NCBI RefSeq assembly: GCF_013373865.1
Contig: NC_050472.1
Coordinates: 15,078,360-15,142,359 of the forward strand
DNA from: Monomorium pharaonis
Taxonomy: Eukaryota; Arthropoda; Insecta; Hymenoptera; Formicidae
DNA: 64,000 bases
Direction: 5' to 3'
The stretch's first letter is position 1. Each line of letters starts with the position of its first letter. Below the pieces are notes generated by a model. The model searched no databases. It saw nothing but the letters and a program-made list of their open reading frames with translations, and was not told the origin of the DNA. The translations under genes and the position numbers were made by a program. Below are positions 46,687 to 57,772 of this stretch, piece after piece.

Positions 46687-46785
46687 GGCTGCGTTCCGAT
46701 ATTTACTGTCAGTACTGAAAATCTACAATATATGTGACGTAAACTATAGATTTTCAGTACTGGCAGTGAATATCGGAACGCAGCC
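46687..46785. mobile_element. PAL MITE, copy 3 (best preserved)
   Basis: 99-bp hairpin beginning GGCTGCGTTCCGATATTTACTG and ending with its reverse complement, about 43-bp arms around a short A+T-rich loop. A half copy ('cagtactggcagtaaatttcggaac') lies at 47408-47440, about 60 bp upstream of exon e. Confidence 0.85.
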
Positions 46786-47498
46786 ATAGTGTTGTCTGAT
46801 TTCTGAGTCAACTACGACGCGCATGGACGACTCAAAAATCGAACAGCATTGTGATATCTTTTATGAGACAATAAGCTGATACCATTTAGCTGATATCATA
46901 AGGATAACATTTTCAATGAGATATCTCAAAGACCGCTCTTAGTAGACGTCTCTGATAAATGTTATCATTTTGACATCATTTCCAAGATATCTAAATGTTT
47001 TCTTAAAAAAGTTCTCTTAAAGTTGAATATAATATGCTTATATAATATACTTATGCCTTACGCCTTAAATCTCATCGTAGACACCACTTTAGACCGTGTC
47101 TAAAATACGTCTTAATGACGTCTTTATGTCCCGATCTTGGATGCGTGCTGTCTGGGAAAATAATCGTCAGATCATGACTGAAATATGATTTCGAAATGAC
47201 GTCACATCATGACGTCAATTTTAGGCCATGTAAAAAAATGATCATTTTGACGACATATGACCAGATATGACCATTTTGGGACGTCAAAATGACGTGGGCT
47301 TGCTACCTGGGTTGGACTTTTATGTTCATCTCGATCCCTTCTATCGTTTTACGAGCATTGACATATGTTTTGGGACACCCTGTATATGTTAAAGTAATCA
47401 ATTTAATTCAGTACTGGCAGTAAATTTCGGAACAGAGCTTTCTGCTTAGCTGTTCTGTGCTGTAAAAAATATCTATGGGTTTAATTATCTTCACGCAG

Positions 47499-47634
47499 GG
47501 AATTGAGCTCGGTAATTATTTGATAAAAAAAGTAGCCAACGAGATTATAACCGAATTCTCAGCTGTACAACAATTGTCCAGTTTGTCACCAATACCAAAT
47601 TTTAAATCTTGGCTATTTGATAAATTGAAACAAG
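47499..47634 (+). CDS. MLYCD: Malonyl-CoA decarboxylase, internal exon e (last seen)
   Basis: 45 codons plus one base; acceptor 'attatcttcacgcag', donor GTAACT. Starts 'GIELGNYLIKKV' and holds 'LSSLSPIPNFKSWL', matching the conserved 'GVELGTFLIKRV' and 'SSLSPIPGFTKWL'. The Ser of S-P-I-P in this block is the family's catalytic residue (human Ser329, from memory of the published structure). The remaining C-terminal part, including the catalytic His region, was not found before 64000. Confidence 0.95.
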
Positions 47635-48029
47635 GTAACTATTTGGGTTATGTGTGTTTGTGAGTGAATAATAACTAGTGTTAAATACTTAAAATCTAAA
47701 TAATATATAAAAGCAAAGAGTTAATAATGTTTAATTTTGTTAATTTTAAATAAGTTAATGTTAACTTCAGTAATCAGTTTATCTCTAAATCAGATCAATG
47801 AAATTATGCTTATTTATTGCATTTTTGCGCGAAACGAACGAATCTAGCAGAAAAAAATGTCGCTCTGTCTTAAGATACAAGATATTAATGTATAATAATA
47901 TTAGTACATTAATTTTTTTGACCTCGTATAGAGGAGAATTTAAGATGCTCTTGAGCATCGATATTTAGCTTAGTAATTATGTTGCAAGTCTAACGAAACC
48001 TGTCAGCGCATAATTTATGAGCTAAGGAT
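47635..48029. other. Intronic sequence, no feature recognised
   Basis: A+T-rich sequence after exon e; nothing supportable. Confidence 0.4.
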
Positions 48030-48033
48030 GGGA

Positions 48034-48160
48034 GCACACACTTTTACATAACACATAAAAGAATCGGTCACCTATTTACCTGCCCAGAATAAAAATAGAG
48101 GCCTGTGATTGATTTATTCTTTTATGTTTTATGTGTTATGCAAAAGTGTGTCCAGGCCGT
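48034..48160. mobile_element. Small hairpin MITE
   Basis: 'cacacttttacataacacataaaagaat' (48039-48064) is inverted at 48118-48148 ('attcttttatgt..tgttatgcaaaagtgtgt'), with flanking GG/CC-rich tips. About 120 bp. Confidence 0.7.
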
Positions 48161-48279
48161 AAGAATTAAATTAATAGAAAAATTATATTTATCACTAAGA
48201 TCCGGTGCAAGCCGTTAGGCGATCTACTTAAGTCATTGATATGTTTAAGATATTAATCGTTAAAGTTGACTTTTTTAAT

Positions 48280-48560
48280 GCGCATCCGTCTTCAGAAAGA
48301 TATACGGCACAATCTCCTCTTCTTCTACATTGATTTCTCTTTCTGGCTTTATATGATTCATATGATTGATACTATGTGCTGGCACACTGCTCTCAGTGTA
48401 GTTAACTCCTTTCTCAGCCAGCTCCAAACACATTCTGGTTGACTTACTCTAATTTTGTCAAGCTCATTAAAGAACATGATTCTCTGATCATCATATTTGG
48501 GGCATATGAACATTATATGGCTTATTAAGGTCCACCAAGAACCTGGATTCAAATTAACCG
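48280..48560 (-). pseudogene. LINE C-terminal fragment
   Basis: The minus strand reads 'SHIMFICPKYDDQRIMFFNEL', the form of the H/C-rich tail (H-x-x-x-x-C-P-x-Y) after the RT in R1/Jockey-group LINEs, followed by a short acidic end. Truncated on both sides. Confidence 0.6.
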
Positions 48561-49249
48561 TCTGATTCAGACCATTAAGTCAAATTATAAAAAATGTGCT
48601 GATTTTTTGTCGATCTTAAGAGGATGCTAAAGTGATATGAAATAGCGACACATCACAAAAACGACGTATCTTTTTATTAGCTCGCAAAATCCTTTTACGT
48701 AGTTAAAATACACACGGAAAAATACTTGGGACAATGAATTTCATGAGGAAATTGAACACAAGTTAGAAATTTCATTTATTTTTGGCTCATACAGATGTCA
48801 CTTGATATACATTTAGTTTGAAATAAAGCCTCTAAAGGCTCGGAGGCATGAAATGACGGGTTCCCAATAATCGTTGAACATTAACGAATAAAATTAACGT
48901 GGTAAAATTACGATTGATTACGTAACAAAAAAGATTACTTTATGAAAAGCTTCATGTGTATATTTTTTCACTTACAATAGAGAAACACGGTAAGCAGAGC
49001 AGTAATCGTGTTTCTCAGTAGGTGACCGATCGTTTGATAGATGTCGTTGCAATCAAAGTGATAAAGTCTGGGAAGACCGAGCGGGGTACAGTGAAGCGGG
49101 TGAGAACGGGAAAGTCTCGTGATACAAGGCCTGCCCGTCCTACGGTACGGGGATTGCGGAGCTGGGGGAGGAGCGAGCGCATCTGAATGCGCGCGGAGGG
49201 GGAGATACAGGAGGAGTTACGATATTCGCCCACGCGTTCTCTTTTATCT
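48561..49249. other. No gene recognised
   Basis: A+T-rich to 49010, then a more GC-rich stretch (49014-49210) without recognisable coding sequence. Confidence 0.35.
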
Positions 49250-49360
49250 CTTTTTCGTACTGTCTCTCGCCCGTTATTTTAAATCTTGATTGACAAATAG
49301 TTGTGTGTAATAATCAATTCTACTGTTATGTAATTATAACATTGTTTATCACACTTATTA

Positions 49361-50652
49361 CCCAGATAGCCAAGCGAGATTAAACATATCGGGCAAATTA
49401 ATGCACTGCATGTATGTTGTGAACTTGCCCACAATTTGCTGTCATTGTAATTTAACGTGGAACGAAGTTAACATTAGGAGAGCTGTTCGAGATTATAACA
49501 ATTATATAAGAGTTTTAACTTTTCCCCTTTTATCGGTTCTGTTTTATCCGCGAGTAGTGAGAGCTCCTGACAGCCATCGAGCTCCTGGTAGTTCATTTCT
49601 TCGATGCACCGAGTCGCGCGGCGCTGTCACTAGCTCCTCACGCGCGCGATTTTCGTTTGCTCTCATCACCGGTAACTATGCATCTCGGTAACTATGCAAA
49701 TAAACATACCCAAAAAAGGGCACGTCCGAATCCATGCCCAAATAAGTCTCGATATCGGTTCCCTACCGCCCCTTTTCTCGCCTCCGATCGTAATTGTTTT
49801 ACGATGCATAATTCGTCAGTCTCTCGCAGCCCGGCACCTAAATCAGATCGTCCAGCAGATCTCTCCCGTCTTCCGCCGATCCTAGCTGCGGGGATTCACT
49901 TCCGCCTTTCCCTATCATTCGCGCCGTGATAGTGCGATTGAGTTATTAATTCATCCGATCCTGCCAAGCATTTCTTAATTTTCATAACCGCGTGAATGTT
50001 GTGAGTGTTACGTCCGTGCGCAGGTGACTGTATCTTTCCCGCGAACGTCCTCTGCCTCGCGTACAAGATCTCCGTCGGATCGCGCGCAAGATCTCCGGAT
50101 TCGCGAGGGCCTCGATCTCGTGGCTCTGCAAGATTTCCGCGTCGATTAGGCAGCGCAATATCAGGACGTATCAAGATATCCGACACATTGTAAAAGATAC
50201 GGTTCGCCCCTCGCTTCGAGCGTTCGGTTTTGAATAAATAATTCAGTGTGAGTGACATCAACGCCTCCTCTTTATTCCTATCACCTCCCGTAAACCTCCC
50301 GCATTTCTGACCACTCACTTCGCGTCTCTATCGGGACGGATCCCGGCAATTCTCCCCGTGCGATCGCGTTTACCCTACGCACGCGCAAACAAGAGCAAAT
50401 AACCTTCATGAATTTATAAAATTATAAGTGCATGCATTGAGGAATAATAAACTTGTCACATTGACAGCAATTGTGCATGCATGTTGACAACTTGCCGTCA
50501 GTTTGTTGAATTCTAATGTAGAATTTTATATGATGTCAGAACAACAGACAGTTTGAAGAAACACCTTGGCTTTAGTTTGATAAAATTAATAGGGAATAAG
50601 TGACAGCAAAATAACAACACGTTGCTTTTATTTGGCTATCTGGGAAGTTATG
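49361..50652. mobile_element. Element D with CCCAGATAGCCAAG ends and a GC-rich core
   Basis: Left end CCCAGATAGCCAAG (49361-49374), right end TTGGCTATCTGGG (50632-50646 region). Sub-terminal 'tgcatgtatgttg(t)gaacttgcc' is inverted near 50475-50500. The core 49540-50400 is GC-rich and LTR-like, with 'gaataaataattcag' near 50232 as a possible poly(A) signal; no coding motif recognised. Probably an LTR nested in a MITE. Confidence 0.5.
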
Positions 50653-50767
50653 GTTGAAATTGTCAGATGTAAAACGCCATTATCGTAAGTTTGGACATCT
50701 GTCAACAACATAACCTTGAAATATTAGTGAATTTTTATCAGTATAATATATTCTTTTATGTGCAAAA

Positions 50768-51145
50768 ATGTCGAGTTTTGAGCCGAATAAGCGTCATTTG
50801 CGGGAACTTTTGATTTACTTCTTCAATTTGAAGAAATCTGCAGCTGAGGCGCATCGATTGCTTGTAGAAGCATATGGTGAGGCTACCTTAAGTGAGAGAA
50901 GTTGTCGTGAGTGGTTTCAAAAGTTTAAGAACGGTGAATTTGACATCGAAGACAAAAAACGTAACGAAAGGCCGAAAGTGTACGAAGACGCGGAATTGGA
51001 AGCATTATTGGATCAAGATTCGTGCCAAACGCAAAGTAGTGGCAAGCGATGGACAATACTTCGAATAAAACACAAGGTTCCGTTCTTTCACAATAAATGC
51101 CCAATTTTTTATAAAAAACGGCGGAAACTTATTTGTACACCTAAT
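50768..51145 (+). pseudogene. mariner remnant with internal deletion
   Basis: The first 85 codons match a mariner N-terminus ('EPNKRHLRELLIYFFNLKKSAAEAHRL', 'SERSCREWFQKFKNGEFDIE') and are closely related to the mariner at 19469-20744. After 'DSCQTQ' the frame jumps to sequence resembling the 3' end and the terminal repeat '..ggaaacttatttgtacacctaa' (51117-51141). The DDE core has been deleted. Confidence 0.85.
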
Positions 51146-51794
51146 ATTTATATTTTTGTACTTATGTAATTATTTTATACTAACAAATTTAATCATTTAC
51201 GTGTTAATTTTGAGAAATTATCTTTAAAAAGACAAAGATAATTGACTCATGTAATTATTTTAGTATTCGAAAAATATTGTCGTCTGGACATTCGAGAAAA
51301 TTTATTAATTTATATGTGGAAATTTTAACTAAGATTATTAAGCAATTATTACGGAGAAAAACATAACATTGTTCGAAAAAAAAAAAAAACTTGGTTTGTC
51401 ATGGAATTGGAAGTTAATAATAATATTAATAAAATCATAATTTTTTATAATAAAAATTAAATAACATTAAAAATAAAAATTAATTATTGTTATAAATGTT
51501 TTATTTACACAAAAATTTTTTGTAGATTTATTATTTTAATGTGCATGCAATGAAATGTGTGTCTTCATTCACTAATAATTAAAAATTAATTTTTTGCCTG
51601 TTACAGCTTCGAAAAAATATTTAGCTTTATTACGTATTAAATAATAAGAACGGTTTCAAAATTTTTTACTACAAAAAATGACAGTGCCGAAGCACTACAC
51701 TTTTCTGAAAAATTATTGTATTTCTTGATACCGATGGCATGAAAGTACATATATCCTGGTACAGTTGGGCAAGAGTATATTTTTCGATGCGAAA

Positions 51795-51850
51795 TATTTG
51801 CTGGCGTGGCTGGGCTCGAATTCGAGATCCTATGCTTTTGAGCGCCTAGA
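51795..51850 (-). repeat. tRNA-like (SINE-type) fragment
   Basis: The minus strand has a B-box-like ATTCGAGCCC after an anticodon-arm-like stretch ('gcgctcaaaagcatagg'). No clear A box. Probably a SINE head or tRNA pseudogene. Confidence 0.35.
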
Positions 51851-51901
51851 TACCCACGTAACACAAAAATTGCAGTTACATCACAGCAATGTTGCAACAA
51901 T

Positions 51902-52320
51902 CCAGGTAGCAAGGTGACGTCTAATTGACGGCATTTTTTGGTCATTTTATGATGAACCAGACGTCATAATGTCAAGATAAAATGACGTCTAAATGTCGTA
52001 AAACTGACGTACATTTGTCTCATCTTAACGATAATAGTCATAAAAATGACGTTAAAATGTCGTCTTTATTAAATGTAACCTAAAAACTTATGTTTTTTCA
52101 TAAAAATAACAATAAAATACCGTCAAATGTACGATACTAGCTTCTTGAAAATGACGTCAATAATATGAAAATACGTCATTATTTTCATATTATTGACGTC
52201 ATTTTCAAGAAGCTAGTATCGTACATTTGACGGTATTTTATTGTTATTTTTATGAAAAAACATAAGTTTTTAGGTTACATTTAATAAAGACGACATTTTA
52301 ACGTCATTTTTATGACTATT
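51902..52320. mobile_element. CCAGGTAGCAAG-type MITE with a perfect 140-bp-arm palindrome
   Basis: Left end CCAGGTAGCAAGGTGACGTC. From 52033 to 52172 the sequence is an exact reverse complement of 52181-52320 (140 bases each, 8-base loop). The right half is therefore a duplicate of the left, and the normal right terminus (seen in the neighbour ending at 53582) is missing. 'ATGACGTC' motifs are frequent. Confidence 0.9.
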
Positions 52321-52329
52321 CCAGGTAGT

Positions 52330-52610
52330 AAAAGCCGTTATTTTAACGTTTTAGAAAATATTTCGGGTACATGTCCTATATATGCAGTACTTGCATTATG
52401 AAAATATCGAAATAACATAATTATAATGTAAAAAAAAATCTACGTTGTTTCTCAACAAGCATCACGACCCACCACACCATAGTCACGTTTGGAATTGCCT
52501 AACTTCCGCGGTCACCCATCCAACTCTGAACCGCCGTCGACGTTGCTTGACTTCGAAGATCGTACGCTACTTAGCCCTTTGTGATGATCCATGAACACTT
52601 GATGATCATG
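52330..52610 (-). repeat. 5S-rRNA-derived repeat, copy 1
   Basis: On the minus strand, about 52571-52508 matches the middle of eukaryotic 5S rRNA: 'cttcgaagtcaagcaacgtcg' (box A region) then 'gttggatgggtgaccgc' (box C region). The internal pol III control region is thus largely kept, but the 5' and 3' thirds of 5S are replaced by other sequence. A second, shorter 5S-like 'gaagttaggcaattcc' follows. The same unit is at 62930-63170. Confidence 0.75.
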
Positions 52611-52792
52611 AATACATATTTGTTATCAGTTCAATAGATGCGAGAAACATGAAACTTGTAGTTAACTAATATTTTTATAAATAAATATAAATTTACAGTT
52701 TTTTTCCTGATTTTTACATATGCAAAATAACATGTGGAATAACTTATAGAAATATGTTTTTGCTCTGTTCTTTTGATAAAGCTAAATTATAC

Positions 52793-53171
52793 CTCAGACA
52801 AAACGTAATATTTATAAAATATTTATAATATTTATTTAAATATTTTATAAATATTTATCTAAATATTTTATAAATATTTTTGTGGTCTTAGATTTGACAA
52901 ATCATAAAGATTTATCATAAATATTATAAAAATATTTATGAAATATTTATAAATATTTACAAAATATTACTTATACAAATCTTTATCTTTTATTTATCAT
53001 AAATATTATATAAAATATTTAATTTATATTTTAATATGTTGAATAAAGATTTTTTTTTCGTATATATAAAATATGTGTAAAATATTTATATAATATTTTG
53101 AAAAAATAAATATTAATAAATATTAATAAATATTAATAAATATTTATCATAAATATTATGTGCTGCCTGGG
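52793..53171. mobile_element. AT-rich MITE with CAGACA../..TGCTGCCTGGG ends, copy 2
   Basis: Same family as 12110-12480. Inserted beside the 5S-derived sequence at the same place as in the copy at 62385, so the insertion predates duplication of the composite. Confidence 0.7.
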
Positions 53172-53266
53172 ATGATTCTAAAATATTGATAGTATTAATT
53201 ATATAAAATATTATATTAATTTTAATAATGTTGTTTATTAACCAATCTTTAAATAATGATAGTTAT

Positions 53267-53582
53267 AGGTAGCAAGGTGTCGTCCACTAGACCTCAATAA
53301 TTTGTCATTTGAGGTCAAATCGTCAATTATTACAAAGAATTATAGTTAACGTCAGTAATTAGTCACTAATAAAATCTTATTAATACGTCGTAAAATGATC
53401 AATTAACTGACGTTATTAATTAGTCAAGAATATGACGTCGGAAATACGTTGTAGGATGGATAAATGACTGATGTAATAGGTCAAAAAATGACGTTACTAT
53501 TACGTCTTAATTTGGTAACATGACGTCTGCGACCTTAAATGACGAATTATTGACGTCGTATTAACGTCACCTTGCTACCTGG
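53267..53582. mobile_element. CCAGGTAGCAAG-type MITE
   Basis: Left AGGTAGCAAGGTG, right CACCTTGCTACCTGG, about 316 bp. The interior consists of degenerate repeats of 'TGACGTYA.TAxGTC'. Confidence 0.75.
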
Positions 53583-54116
53583 AAACATTGTAATCTTGCA
53601 GCAATATTGCTACAATGTAATTGCAATTTTTGTGCTATGTGGGTAGTGTACGTGTATGATCACACAAATATCCGAGAATCTTTTCTTTAGGCTTTCCTGT
53701 TGCACAGACGATTTTATAAAAAATCGATTTCCACAGCAAATCAAGTTTCTTTTTTTAATCAATGTTATGTTTTTCTCCGTAATACTTGCTTAATAATCTT
53801 AGTCAACATTTCCAAATATGAATTAATAAATCTTCTCAAATGTCCAGGCGACAATATCTTTCGAACACTAAAATGATTACACGAGTCAATTATCTTTATC
53901 TTTCTAAAGATAATTTCTCAGAATTAACACGTGAATAAATAAATTTTTTAGTATGAAATTATTACATAAATACACAAAAATATACATGTAATAAACAATG
54001 TTGTAATTACATAACAGTAGAAATGATTATTATACACAACTATTTGCCAATCAAGATTTAAAGTAACGGGCGAGAGACAGAATACGAGAGAGACAGAGAG
54101 GGTGAAAGAGAGAGAG

Positions 54117-55130
54117 ATTGATTGATTGATTGATAACGTTTATTTGACCAGAGGATATATAACCCTTTCAAATATATATGGCTCCCAAGAATAATTCATA
54201 CAGTGTTTAACACAGAAATGTAGTAGTACAATTGAAAGTAATGGATAATGTATTTAGTTAGAATAGTTAAGCATAACAGAAGAGTGTAATATTCTTAAGT
54301 TAAAGCTCTACAATAGAAAAAAATAGAAAAAATGTTGATAAACAGATTAACATAGAACAATAAACTAAACAAAAACAAAACTAAAGCAGAAGCATATCCA
54401 CAAGTATAATATAAAAGTGCAATATGCTTAAAGAACGTGCAATGCAAGCAGAGTAGATGGTTGATTCAACAGAGGGATGCATGTAGAGGCAATGAGGCTC
54501 TCGACGTCGACTCAATGAGCCCAGTCAGCCCTATCTCGCTCAAGAAAAAAGCAGTAAAGGCGAATCTTTAAGCCGGAAAGTGAAAGAGTGAAATCATTGG
54601 AGGAACGAGGGAAAGGATCAGCGGGGTCCGAGAGCAATTCAGGAATAGAGTTAAGGAGGATTGAGGATTGGATATGAAAAGAATATTGCATGGCTGCAGT
54701 GCGAGGGGTAGAGTAAGTAAAGAAACGAGGGGGAAGACGCTGAGAGGAGCGCACCACAGTGGAGAAGGCAACAAATTGATACAGCCGAGAAATATGGGAA
54801 AAACACTGCCTCAGCAGCACGGAATACGCCTGGACACCTACGCCCGAGAGGAGACAGACAACCAGCTAATGGTGAGGCGGTATGATGTAACAAGTGAACG
54901 TCGTGAGAGATTACCGAAGACAAACCTAACGCATTTCGCGCTCTCTGGAGTTTAATGTGATGGTTTTGTTAAGTTTAGGATAGACAGCGCAAGCGTAGTC
55001 GAGATAGGGAAATACTAGGGCCTTGACGAGATTTTTGCGTAGGCGAAATGTAAAGCAATGACGGTAGAAGCGCAGTCTGCGCAGAGCGAAATGAATACGC
55101 TTGATAGTTTGATTGATCTTACCCTTGATT
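54117..55130 (-). pseudogene. LINE 3' part (same group as LINE-1), minus strand
   Basis: Starts (3' end) with GATT/TCAA-type tail repeats at 54117-54133 and a 'tttgaccagaggatatataaccc' 3' UTR matching LINE-1's end. Coding C-terminus at 54512-54923 with frameshifts. Upstream, at about 54950-55125, the minus strand reads 'IKRIHFALRRLRFYRHC', 'RKNLVKALVFPYLDYAC', the usual end-of-RT block (L-V-x-x-L-V-x-P-x-L-x-Y). The rest was removed by the palindromic element P4. Confidence 0.75.
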
Positions 55131-57772
55131 AGAGAAGAAAGTCCCTAAAAGATTTTCGCCAACAAAGCTTTGTTTGCCCTTTATCACTTCCTAAAGTTGC
55201 AAACATTTTGACTGTATATCTTTGAAAGTATTGATTTTAGAGAAAAAAATTTCAAACAAAAATGAATCTCGTGTAGTGTGCGTGCGTGCGTGTGTGTGTG
55301 TTCTCTACAGCACGCCTTTTCTATACCTATTTTTTACGCTAATCTTTTCCGAGATACATAGCCTGCGTTCGAAAATAGCTTTAGCTGGTGTTGGAGAAAA
55401 AAGGTTAAGTTGGTAATATTGACAATTCCCAACGCTGTGTTCGTTTTTTCCCAGCTGGAAGTAGTTGGAGATTGATTGAATAGGTGCATTTAGTGCAAAT
55501 AACAACAAAATATCTTAACAAGCGATAACGTACGCATGTGTTTTATATAACTTATACCTACGATTGTTGAAATTTAGCAAATTCAAGGTAATCCTTTTCC
55601 TTTGTTTAATAACACTTAAATGTAAAATAGAGTAAGTGTAAAATAACATTATTAATAAATAAAAAGCAAGAAATAAGAGGAACATTAAAATTCTCTTAAT
55701 ATCTTTTATTGTTATGTGTGGTTGTGACATAAAATTTAACAAATTACTTAAAACAAAATATTTTCTTAATGCAAATTCATAAATTATTACTTTTTGTAAA
55801 TTAACTAATCAATATAAAAAATTATTGAATATATAAATAATTATTTAATATAATGTATTTACAGGCTCTTTTTTTCGTATTGTTGAACAAGAAACGAAAG
55901 TCAATAAAAAGAATATACAAATTTAATCAACATTATTATTATTATGGAAAAGTTATTATTGAAGAATATTTTACTCGAAAACATATTTGATTTTTCTAGT
56001 ATAGTTTATCGTCTAATAACAGTGATGACGACGATGAAGAATTACAAAATATCTTGTTCAGTAACAACACGAGATGAAAGGAGAAACGTATCAAAAATAA
56101 AAAATTATTTGGAACACATTCCCAGACAGCACCAGATATTGTACGAATATTATACTCTCATACGTAATGTACTGTGATCATACCGAATATACGTAAAACA
56201 TTCATATAACGTCTCAGTAGAATGTCATTTTGATATATCCTCAAGATAAACTTAGAATATAGCGACTGAACTTCGCAACTCCTACTGAATATACTGAGAT
56301 TATATCTAATATACTCAAAACATCCGTAAAATATCCTATGATATATCTCATGTATATCTATCACATATTTTCAAAATATCCGCGTAATATCGAAAGTGAA
56401 TCATGTCAACGCTATCTATGATCTGTAACGTTACGCATTTTCGTCTGCCGTGTGATGCAGACACGTGGTGAAGTGTAGGGTGTGAACGTGCGAACACGAA
56501 CTCACGTGGTTTTCTCAGGAATTACGCCCAGATAACTCTGGTATGTACATAAGATATAATATAGTAACGTAAACTATAATAATATATATATATTGTATAT
56601 ATACATATATTATTTAGGTTATAACCTACAATTATCTGAGCATAATTTCCCAAAGCACCCCAGCGTATTCAACAGATATTACGCTTCATTTTTTGCGATA
56701 GCTTCCTGATGTGCGAAATGATTAATTCCTCTTCTTATTTCTTCTTGCTAATTCTGTATGTTTAATTCCTTGTTCCTTATTCCTCTCATTATGCATGAAC
56801 CCATATAATGTGAACATACTGTAGACATATTGTGAATATACTGAAGATATACTTTAGACATACGTATAACATTCTTAAGATATATTCGGTATATTCTCAT
56901 AAACTGCCAGCGAAATTCTATGGGATAAGGCAACGCGGACATAGTACGTTATGAGTATATACTCGCCATATCACAGACGTATCTCTAATATTATACGAAT
57001 ATTGCAATATACTTTCGCAATATCCTATTATCGTTCTCATAATCTACATGTGCTGTCTGGGATTGTAGCAATTAAGTTATAATACATGAAGAATTATTCG
57101 CATACGGTTGTATCTTCTATTTTTGCTACCTATAGGGCATAGACGGCAACCAAACATTACAATAAAAAATATTAATAAAATTTAATGTTCCTTTCATTCT
57201 TTGCTTTTTATTTATTAATATAAATGTTAAACTTTATTTTATATTTAAGTATTATTAAACAAAGAAAAAACGTTACCTTGAATTTACTGATAAATTTTGG
57301 TTATATAAAACATATGCATACGTTATCGCGCCTGACATAGTATTTCATTGCTATTTGCACTAAATGCACCCATTGGATCGGTCTCCAACTACTCCCAGCT
57401 TCCAGCTGGGAGAAAACAAACGCAGCGTTGGAAATTCTCAATACTACCAACTTAACTTTTTCTCCCAGCACCAGCGAAAGCTATTTTCAAACGCACCCAT
57501 AATGAAAGCTTTTAAAATGTTGAGGAAAAAAATACTTTTTTTCTTCATGATAGCCAAAATAATAGGTTTACGTAAAAAATGTATACGGCCTTTTTTGTAG
57601 AGCTTCTTATGAGCTTCATTTTTTGTTTAAAACTTTTTTCTCTAAAATCAATACTTTCAGAGATACACAGTAAAAATGTTTGCAACTTTAGAAAGTGATA
57701 AAAGGCAAACAAAGCTTTTTCGGTGAAAATTGTTTTAGGGACTTTCTTCTCTAATCAAGGGTAAGCTTTGGT
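55120..57772. mobile_element. Palindromic element P4 with about 700-bp arms
   Basis: 'cttacccttgattagagaagaaagtccc' (55119-55146) is inverted at 57745-57772. The match continues through 'aagtattgattttagagaaaaaa', 'gctggtgttggagaaaaaa' and 'gcaaattcaaggtaa' to about 55630, with its partner at about 57240. No transposase. Element B is nested in the middle. Inserted in or beside a LINE remnant. Confidence 0.75.
56121..57061. mobile_element. Element B: MITE with CCCAGACAGCAC ends
   Basis: Left CCCAGACAGCACCAGATATTG, right ..CATGTGCTGTCTGGG, 941 bp. ATT lies at both edges. The arms are rich in 'tatactc/ gaatata' repeats in inverse orientation. No ORF. Confidence 0.8.

Larger units (their letters stand above)
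45710..47311. mobile_element. Element A2 (second copy of A1, inverted)
   Basis: Left end CCAAGGTAGCAAG, right end CTTGCTACCTGGG. It matches A1 (23341-24511) in reverse over most of its length, including the tRNA-like stretch and the internal CCCAGACAGCAC (here inverted, 47141-47157). About 480 bp extra (46440-46920) includes a PAL MITE. Confidence 0.85.
45371..47388. mobile_element. MITE E2, split by element A2
   Basis: Left arm 45371-45500 ('tatcccaaaacatgtg..gagatcgagatgagcataaaagtcca') is inverted at 47313-47388 ('tggacttttatgttcatctcgatc..ttttgggacaccctgta'). The right arm is interrupted by A2. Shares the 'gatcgagatgaacataaaagtcca' block with E1. A degenerate 'cctaacc' trio lies at 45673-45697. 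Confidence 0.65.
51852..53650. mobile_element. MITE with TACCCAC..TAGCACAAAAATTGCA ends, split by CCAGG elements
   Basis: 'tacccacgtaacacaaaaattgcagttacat' (51851-51882) is inverted at about 53615-53650 ('attgcaatttttgtgctatgtgggta'). 'gcaatgttgcaaca' and 'tgcagcaatattgctaca' continue the arms. The interior was invaded by the elements listed next. Confidence 0.6.
49250..54085. mobile_element. Large palindromic element P3 with many nested insertions
   Basis: Outer arms: 49253-49345 ('cgtactgtctctcgcccgtta..aatcttgattg') and 51150-51400 ('cgtgttaattttgagaaattatc', 'gtctggacattcgagaaaattt') are matched in reverse by 53755-54085. Between the left-arm pieces sit element D and a mariner piece. Between the inner arms sit the CCAGG elements and the 5S-derived repeat. 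Microsatellite-like 'gagagaca' lies at the right edge. Confidence 0.6.

Noticed and set aside
55944..56177. ORF as a further MLYCD exon
   Set aside because: No similarity to the expected C-terminal part, it overlaps the start of element B, and it has no supporting splice sites.
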